From positions 4,296,588 through 4,360,587 of the forward strand of contig NZ_CP056199.1 of NCBI RefSeq assembly GCF_013782625.1: 64,000 nt of DNA, in the 5' to 3' direction. The stretch is from Enterobacter sp. RHBSTW-00994 (lineage in GTDB: Bacteria > Pseudomonadota > Gammaproteobacteria > Enterobacterales > Enterobacteriaceae). The notes under the pieces were generated by a model. The model ran no database searches, was not told the origin of the DNA, and saw only the letters and a list, made by a program, of their open reading frames with translations. The position numbers and the translations under genes were made by a program. This document shows, in pieces, positions 55,083 to 64,000 of the stretch (positions are counted from its first letter, which is position 1; every line of letters begins with the position of its first letter).

Positions 55083-55097
55083 GTATCGAGCTGTAAC

Positions 55098-55119
55098 GGG
55101 CACTGCACATGCAGTGCCC
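55098..55119 (+). promoter_or_regulatory. Stem-loop between yhdW and yhdX
   Basis: GGGCACTGCA and TGCAGTGCCC are perfect reverse complements around two bases. No T run follows. Such hairpins after binding-protein genes commonly stabilise the upstream mRNA or lower permease expression, which fits the needed excess of binding protein (inference). Confidence 0.7.
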
Positions 55120-55150
55120 AGTCCAGAGTCATGGTTACCGAGGTTTCTTT

Positions 55151-56332
55151 ATGTCCCATCGCCGCTTTGCCGTAAAAGGATCATTATCCTTTTCTCATCC
55201 TGCGGTCCGCGCCTGGCTATTCCAGATTATTGCCATCGTCGCCGTTGTGGCTGTCGCCATTTATTTAATCCACAACACCGTTACTAATCTGAGTAATCGC
55301 GGCATTACGTCCGGCTTTGCGTTCCTGGATCGCAGTGCGGGTTTTGGTATTGTCCAACACCTTATCGATTATCAGGAAGGAGATACTTACGCCCGCGTAT
55401 TCGTGGTCGGTTTGCTGAATACACTGTTAGTCTCAGCGCTCTGTATTGTGTTCGCTTCGGTGCTCGGATTTTTCATCGGACTGGCTCGGTTATCTGAAAA
55501 CTGGTTATTAAGAAAACTGTCGACAATTTACATCGAAACGTTTCGTAATGTTCCTCCACTGCTACAGATATTTTTTTGGTACTTCGCTGTATTGCGTAAC
55601 CTCCCAGGCCCACGCCAGGCAGTGGATGCTTTTGACCTTTTTTACCTGAGCAATCGCGGGCTATATATCCCCTCACCTCAGATTGCTGAAGGACTGTTTG
55701 CGTTTATCATTGCCATCGCCATTGCTCTCACCATTTCAGCAGGGGTTTTTCGTTATAACCGTAAACATCAGATTAAAACCGGCCAACTTCGTAAGACATG
55801 GCCAACAGCAGCAGCTCTTATCATTGGCTTACCCTTATTAACCCACTGGATTTTTGGCGCAGCCCTTCACTGGGATATCCCGCACTTACGCGGTTTCAAT
55901 TTCCAGGGTGGAATGGTACTTATCCCTGAGCTGGCGGCTCTTACACTGGCACTATCGATCTACACCTCTGCATTTATTGCCGAAATTATCCGCTCGGGAA
56001 TTCAGGCTGTTCCTTACGGTCAGCATGAGGCAGCTCGCTCCCTGGGGTTGCCAAATACAGTGACGCTTCGCCAGGTGATTATTCCGCAAGCGCTACGCGT
56101 CATTATTCCTCCACTCACCAGCCAGTATCTCAACATCGTCAAAAACTCATCACTGGCAGCTGCCATTGGCTATCCCGATATGGTCTCACTGTTCGCCGGA
56201 ACCGTACTTAACCAGACCGGGCAAGCGATTGAAACCATCGCCATCACAATGTCTGTCTATCTGATCATCAGTCTGGCAATTTCATTGTTGATGAACATTT
56301 ATAACCGTCGCATCGCATTGATTGAGCGCTAA
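55151..56332 (+). CDS. yhdX: Amino acid ABC transporter permease YhdX (AapQ-like)
   Basis: A 393-residue inner membrane permease, the E. coli length. The start is the ATG at 55151 behind GAGG. The permease coupling motif EAARSLGLPNTVTLRQVIIPQA (about 295-317) faces the ATPase. Two groups of membrane helices flank a large loop. It ends 9 bases before yhdY. Confidence 0.93.
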   Translation: MSHRRFAVKGSLSFSHPAVRAWLFQIIAIVAVVAVAIYLIHNTVTNLSNRGITSGFAFLDRSAGFGIVQHLIDYQEGDTYARVFVVGLLNTLLVSALCIVFASVLGFFIGLARLSENWLLRKLSTIYIETFRNVPPLLQIFFWYFAVLRNLPGPRQAVDAFDLFYLSNRGLYIPSPQIAEGLFAFIIAIAIALTISAGVFRYNRKHQIKTGQLRKTWPTAAALIIGLPLLTHWIFGAALHWDIPHLRGFNFQGGMVLIPELAALTLALSIYTSAFIAEIIRSGIQAVPYGQHEAARSLGLPNTVTLRQVIIPQALRVIIPPLTSQYLNIVKNSSLAAAIGYPDMVSLFAGTVLNQTGQAIETIAITMSVYLIISLAISLLMNIYNRRIALIER

Positions 56333-56341
56333 GGAGCCATG

Positions 56342-57445
56342 ATGACAAAAGCGATATTGTCTCACCCTTCGCGTCCTGCCAGATCTGGCGGTGGGCGTTT
56401 CATCGTGTGGGCGCGCAAAAATCTGTTTTCCAGCTGGAGTAACAGCCTGCTCACCATTGTGTGTTTGTGGCTAATGTGGGAACTGATCCCGCCGTTAGTA
56501 AACTGGGCGTTTTTGCAGGCCAACTGGATAGGCTCAACCCGTGCCGACTGTACAAAAGCCGGGGCATGCTGGGTATTCATCCATGAACGTTTTGGTCAAT
56601 TCATGTATGGATTGTACCCACACGAACAACGTTGGCGGATCAACCTGGCGCTGGTTATCGGCCTGCTATCAATCACACCAATGTTCTGGAAAACGCTGCC
56701 ATATCGTGGGCGCTATATAGCCTGTTGGGCTGTTGCCTATCCGATTATTGTGTGGATTTTGCTGTATGGAGGCTTCCTGGGACTGGAGCGAGTCGAAACA
56801 CGTCAGTGGGGCGGCTTAACACTGACGCTCATTATCGCCTCTGTGGGGATAGCCGGTGCACTGCCATGGGGCATTTTGCTGGCACTTGGTCGTCGGTCAA
56901 AAATGCCGGTCGTACGCGTGCTTTCCGTTATCTTTATCGAGTTCTGGCGCGGTGTGCCGCTCATTACGGTTCTGTTTATGTCTTCCGTTATGTTGCCTTT
57001 GTTTATGGCTGAAGGTACGACGATCGATAAGCTGATCCGTGCCCTTGTCGGGGTCATTCTTTTCCAGTCCGCCTATGTTGCCGAAGTCGTGCGTGGTGGT
57101 CTTCAGGCCTTGCCTAAAGGTCAGTATGAAGCAGCCGAGTCATTGGCACTTGGTTACTGGAAAACTCAAGGGTTGGTGATATTGCCGCAGGCACTCAAGT
57201 TAGTCATTCCAGGATTAGTGAATACCATCATTGCACTCTTCAAGGACACCAGTCTGGTGATTATTATCGGATTGTTCGATCTCTTCAGCAGTGTGCAACA
57301 AGCCACCGTGGATCCCGTCTGGCTGGGCATGTCGACCGAAGGTTATGTCTTTGCTGCACTCGTTTACTGGATTTTCTGTTTTAGCATGTCGCGCTACAGC
57401 CAGCATCTGGAAAAGCGCTTTAACACCGGGCGTACACCGCACTGA
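56342..57445 (+). CDS. yhdY: Amino acid ABC transporter permease YhdY (AapM-like)
   Basis: A 367-residue second permease subunit (E. coli length). Two adjacent ATGs are at 56339 and 56342; the second has better spacing to AGGAG. The EAA-type loop [22 protein letters not shown] is present (about 263-284). It ends 7 bases before yhdZ. Confidence 0.93.
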   Translation: MTKAILSHPSRPARSGGGRFIVWARKNLFSSWSNSLLTIVCLWLMWELIPPLVNWAFLQANWIGSTRADCTKAGACWVFIHERFGQFMYGLYPHEQRWRINLALVIGLLSITPMFWKTLPYRGRYIACWAVAYPIIVWILLYGGFLGLERVETRQWGGLTLTLIIASVGIAGALPWGILLALGRRSKMPVVRVLSVIFIEFWRGVPLITVLFMSSVMLPLFMAEGTTIDKLIRALVGVILFQSAYVAEVVRGGLQALPKGQYEAAESLALGYWKTQGLVILPQALKLVIPGLVNTIIALFKDTSLVIIIGLFDLFSSVQQATVDPVWLGMSTEGYVFAALVYWIFCFSMSRYSQHLEKRFNTGRTPH

Positions 57446-57452
57446 GGATATT

Positions 57453-58211
57453 ATGAGCCAGATTACTATGACACCTGCCGACGCGATGATTACGCTGGAA
57501 AACGTCAATAAATGGTACGGACAGTTTCACGTACTGAAAGATATCAATTTGAAGGTAAAACAAGGAGAGCGAATTGTTCTTTGCGGGCCTTCAGGTTCAG
57601 GGAAATCAACAACAATTCGCTGTATTAACCACCTTGAGGAGCATCAGCAGGGACGTATTGTTGTCGATGGTATCGAATTGAATGAGGATATTCGTAATAT
57701 CGAACGCGTACGTCAGGAAGTTGGGATGGTATTCCAGCATTTTAACTTGTTCCCACATCTGAGCGTTTTGCAGAACTGTACGCTGGCGCCTATCTGGGTT
57801 CAAAAAATGCCTAAAAAGGAAGCCGAAGCACTGGCGATGCACTACCTGGAACGTGTACGAATTGCTGAACATGCCAATAAGTTTCCAGGCCAGATATCAG
57901 GCGGCCAACAGCAGCGTGTAGCGATAGCTCGCTCATTATGCATGAAGCCAAAGATTATGCTGTTTGATGAGCCTACATCCGCCCTCGATCCGGAAATGGT
58001 GAAAGAGGTACTGGATACTATGATTGGACTGGCACAGTCCGGGATGACCATGCTCTGTGTGACGCATGAGATGGGGTTTGCCAGAACGGTGGCGGATCGG
58101 GTGATCTTTATGGATCGCGGGGAAATTGTTGAGCAAGCACCGCCAGACGAATTCTTTGCTCATCCTAAGTCAGAACGTACTCGAGCATTCCTGTCACAGG
58201 TTATTCATTAA
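57453..58211 (+). CDS. yhdZ: Amino acid ABC transporter ATPase YhdZ (AapP-like)
   Basis: A 252-residue ATPase. Walker [10 protein letters not shown] (about 43-51), signature SGGQQQR and Walker [13 protein letters not shown] are intact. I chose the ATG at 57453 ([12 protein letters not shown]), which abuts the yhdY end; a longer in-frame reading overlaps yhdY. It completes a binding protein/two permeases/ATPase operon under sigma-54 control, fitting a nitrogen-scavenging role. Confidence 0.95.
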   Translation: MSQITMTPADAMITLENVNKWYGQFHVLKDINLKVKQGERIVLCGPSGSGKSTTIRCINHLEEHQQGRIVVDGIELNEDIRNIERVRQEVGMVFQHFNLFPHLSVLQNCTLAPIWVQKMPKKEAEALAMHYLERVRIAEHANKFPGQISGGQQQRVAIARSLCMKPKIMLFDEPTSALDPEMVKEVLDTMIGLAQSGMTMLCVTHEMGFARTVADRVIFMDRGEIVEQAPPDEFFAHPKSERTRAFLSQVIH

Positions 58212-58218
58212 TAATTTC

Positions 58219-58253
58219 GTTGCCCGGAGGCGTTCGCTTACCGGGCCTACGAT
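58219..58253. repeat. REP (palindromic unit) element
   Basis: TGCCCGGAGGCGTTCGCTTACCGGGC-type inverted repeat followed by CTACGAT, the recognisable REP consensus, just downstream of yhdZ and before the rrn terminator. Confidence 0.75.
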
Positions 58254-58265
58254 GATATTTCTGTA

Positions 58266-58304
58266 TTGCAAAAACGCAAAAAGGCCATCCGAAAGGATGG
58301 CCTT
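58266..58304. terminator. rRNA operon terminator
   Basis: AAGGCCATCC/GGATGGCCTT stem with a short loop. Minus-strand reading ends in a T-rich GCCTTTTTGCGTTTTTGC tail, very like the E. coli rrn T1 family. It lies 13 bases after the distal 5S and also faces yhdZ. Confidence 0.93.
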
Positions 58305-58316
58305 CTCACTTATTTG

Positions 58317-58436
58317 ATGTCTGGCAGTTCCCTACTCTCACATGGGGAGACCCCACACTACCATCGGCGCTACGGCGTTTCACTTCTGAGTTCGGCATGG
58401 GGTCAGGTGGGACCACCGCGCTAAAGCCGCCAGACA
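58317..58436 (-). rRNA. rrfF: 5S ribosomal RNA, distal copy
   Basis: 120 bases. Identical to the proximal 5S at 58565-58684 except for two changes in helix I, U for C at position 3 and A for G at position 118, which keep the base pair. This matches the second 5S after tRNA-Thr in E. coli rrnD. Confidence 0.97.
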
Positions 58437-58476
58437 AATTCTTTTACTATTGCCGAACTTCAACCTACGTATAAAG

Positions 58477-58552
58477 TGGTGCTGATACCCAGAGTCGAAC
58501 TGGGGACCTCACCCTTACCAAGGGTGCGCTCTACCAACTGAGCCATATCAGC
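58477..58552 (-). tRNA. thrV: tRNA-Thr (anticodon GGU)
   Basis: A 76-base cloverleaf including encoded CCA, beginning GCTGATAT and ending ATCAGCACCA; anticodon loop CTTGGTA. It is placed between the two 5S genes as thrV is in E. coli rrnD. Confidence 0.97.
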
Positions 58553-58564
58553 ACGCTAAATTTG

Positions 58565-58684
58565 ATGCCTGGCAGTTCCCTACTCTCACATGGGGAGACC
58601 CCACACTACCATCGGCGCTACGGCGTTTCACTTCTGAGTTCGGCATGGGGTCAGGTGGGACCACCGCGCTAAAGCCGCCAGGCA
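58565..58684 (-). rRNA. rrfD: 5S ribosomal RNA, proximal copy
   Basis: 120 bases beginning TGCCTGGCGGC and ending GCCAGGCAT, about 90 bases after the 23S 3' end. Confidence 0.98.
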
Positions 58685-58775
58685 AATTCTGTTCATTAAC
58701 CCGCTTTCGCCGGCTAATATTATCTGTATCAGGCTGATTATCATGTCTCTTTCGCCAAAACATCTTCGGCGTTGT

Positions 58776-61679
<2,904 letters not shown>

Positions 61680-61913
61680 TCACAACCCGAAGATGTTTCT
61701 TTCGATTCATCATCAAATTGCGAAAATTTGAGAGACTCGGACACACTTTCATCTGTTCTTATTACGGAGAACAGACACAGTGTGTCGTTTCAATTTTCAG
61801 CTTGATCCAGATTTTTAAAGAGCAAAACTTCTTAATGCACTCGAAAGTACATTCAGAAGTTCATCATTCATCAGACAATCTGTGTGGACACTACAAAGGC
61901 AGGTTCTTTAAGG
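61680..61913 (-). other. 16S-23S internal spacer without tRNA gene
   Basis: A 234-base spacer. It keeps the conserved head after 16S (ending near GATTGTCTGAT), a boxA-like TGCTCTTTAAAAATC (about 61814-61828) and the conserved tail before 23S (TCTTCGGGTTGTGAG). There is no sequence like tRNA-Ile, tRNA-Ala or tRNA-Glu. The join point is near 61850-61870, where tRNA genes sit in other operons. Confidence 0.88.
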
Positions 61914-63453
<1,540 letters not shown>

Positions 63454-63584
63454 AAGTTTGATGCTCGTGAATTAAACTTCGTAATGAATTACGTATGTTC
63501 ACTCAGAGACTTGGTATTCATTTTTCGTCTTGCGACGTCAAGAATCCATGTCACTTTGAGTGCCCACACAGATTGTCTGATAAA

Positions 63585-63597
63585 TTGTTAAAGAGCA
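63585..63597 (-). promoter_or_regulatory. rrn boxA antitermination site
   Basis: TGCTCTTTAACAA on the minus strand in the rrn leader, the Nus-factor recognition sequence that prevents Rho termination in rRNA operons. Confidence 0.9.
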
Positions 63598-63635
63598 GGT
63601 GCGACGCGCTTTAGCGCTCTGTCGCGAGGTGGCGT

Positions 63636-63663
63636 ATATTACGCTTTCCTCTTTCAGAGTCAA
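63636..63663 (-). promoter_or_regulatory. rrn P2 promoter
   Basis: TTGACT, 16 bases, TAATAT on the minus strand, followed by a GC-rich segment. Confidence 0.88.
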
Positions 63664-63743
63664 CCCGTTATTTCAGGATTTTTCTCTTCAACCGACCGGA
63701 TTGTTTGTGAAGTGATTCACATCCGCCGTGTCGATGGAGGCGC

Positions 63744-63771
63744 ATTATAGGGATCCCATTTTTTAGCACAA
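63744..63771 (-). promoter_or_regulatory. rrn P1 promoter
   Basis: TTGTGC, 16 bases, TATAAT, then GCGCCTCC, the arrangement of growth-rate-controlled rrn P1 promoters. An A/T-rich stretch upstream (63772-63800) fits an UP element, and Fis from this same window is the expected activator. Confidence 0.9.
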
Positions 63772-63923
63772 GCATTTTTTAGATCTTTTTTTCTGACTGC
63801 TGATTTTCCGCGCTTTTCGCTGAAATACCGCCCGACCTGCTTAAATATTGACGTATTTTACCTTGTCTGGATCCCATAATATGATCAAAGTCTTCGGTAT
63901 ACCGTTCATCTGTTGAGGTAGAT

Positions 63924-64000
63924 ATGTCTGCAGTATTACGTCCTTATAAAGATCTGCACCCCCAAAAAGGCGATCGCGTAATGATCGATACCAGTAGCGT
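63924..64000 (+). CDS. yrdA: YrdA gamma-carbonic anhydrase-like protein, 5' end only
   Basis: The first 25 codons, MSAVLRPYKDLHPQKG and on, match the start of E. coli YrdA, a left-handed beta-helix protein of the gamma carbonic anhydrase family. A GAGG site precedes the ATG. It is divergent from the rrn operon, as in E. coli. The rest lies outside the window. Confidence 0.88.
   Translation, partial: MSAVLRPYKDLHPQKGDRVMIDTSS

Noticed and set aside
61700..61913. Hidden tRNA-Glu or tRNA-Ile/Ala in the rRNA spacer
   Set aside because: No acceptor-stem pair, T-loop GTTCGA-type sequence or anticodon arm could be found in the 234 bases on either strand.

Overview
The window is an enterobacterial chromosome segment, closest in gene content to Enterobacter and its relatives. 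Most genes can be matched one to one, with near-identical protein lengths, to the E. coli stretch from sspBA to yrdA. The differences from E. coli are local insertions, losses and duplications. Species was not determined, and all comparisons to other genomes are from memory of the families.

Layout. (1) 1-5485, minus strand: a YhcADEF-type chaperone/usher fimbrial cluster with two DUF1120 subunit paralogues, chaperone, usher and the start of a further subunit. A decayed copy of the 3' end of sspB lies between the two subunit genes. (2) 6107-8397, minus: sspB-sspA and rpsI-rplM. (3) 8688-14968: zapE, zapG, the HtrA proteases degQ and degS, mdh and argR. (4) 15346-23051: accessory-rich, with two tandem yhcN-like genes, the barstar-like yhcO, a succinate-semialdehyde dehydrogenase-type enzyme, the aromatic-acid efflux genes aaeXAB with regulator aaeR, and yagU. 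(5) 23109-35400, minus: tldD, yhdP, rng, yhdE, mreDCB, csrD (envelope, cell shape, RNA decay). (6) 35585-45478, plus: acuI, msrPQ, aroQ, accBC, yhdT-panF, prmA, dusB-fis, yhdU. (7) 45624-53538: a MHYT-GGDEF-EAL c-di-GMP enzyme, acrS, acrEF, yhdV. (8) 54057-58211: the polar amino-acid ABC transporter yhdWXYZ behind a convincing sigma-54 promoter. (9) 58266-63771, minus: an rrnD-type operon, 16S-23S-5S-tRNA-Thr-5S, whose 16S-23S spacer holds no tRNA gene; then the start of yrdA.

How the genes work together: the envelope theme is strong (fimbriae, DegQ/DegS proteolysis, YhdP, MreBCD, AcrEF, MsrPQ repair of oxidised periplasmic proteins). RNA and translation functions are the second theme (rRNA, ribosomal proteins, PrmA, DusB, Fis, RNase G, CsrD).

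I found no CRISPR array, prophage, transposase or obvious new defence system. The most interesting signals are small: the sspB fossil recording a tandem duplication of a fimbrial subunit; a 13-bp perfect inverted repeat that buries the msrP ribosome binding site; a similar perfect hairpin between mreB and mreC; a triple 10-bp repeat between mreD and yhdE; the tRNA-less rRNA spacer; and replacement of yhdJ by a c-di-GMP enzyme that overlaps acrS tail to tail.
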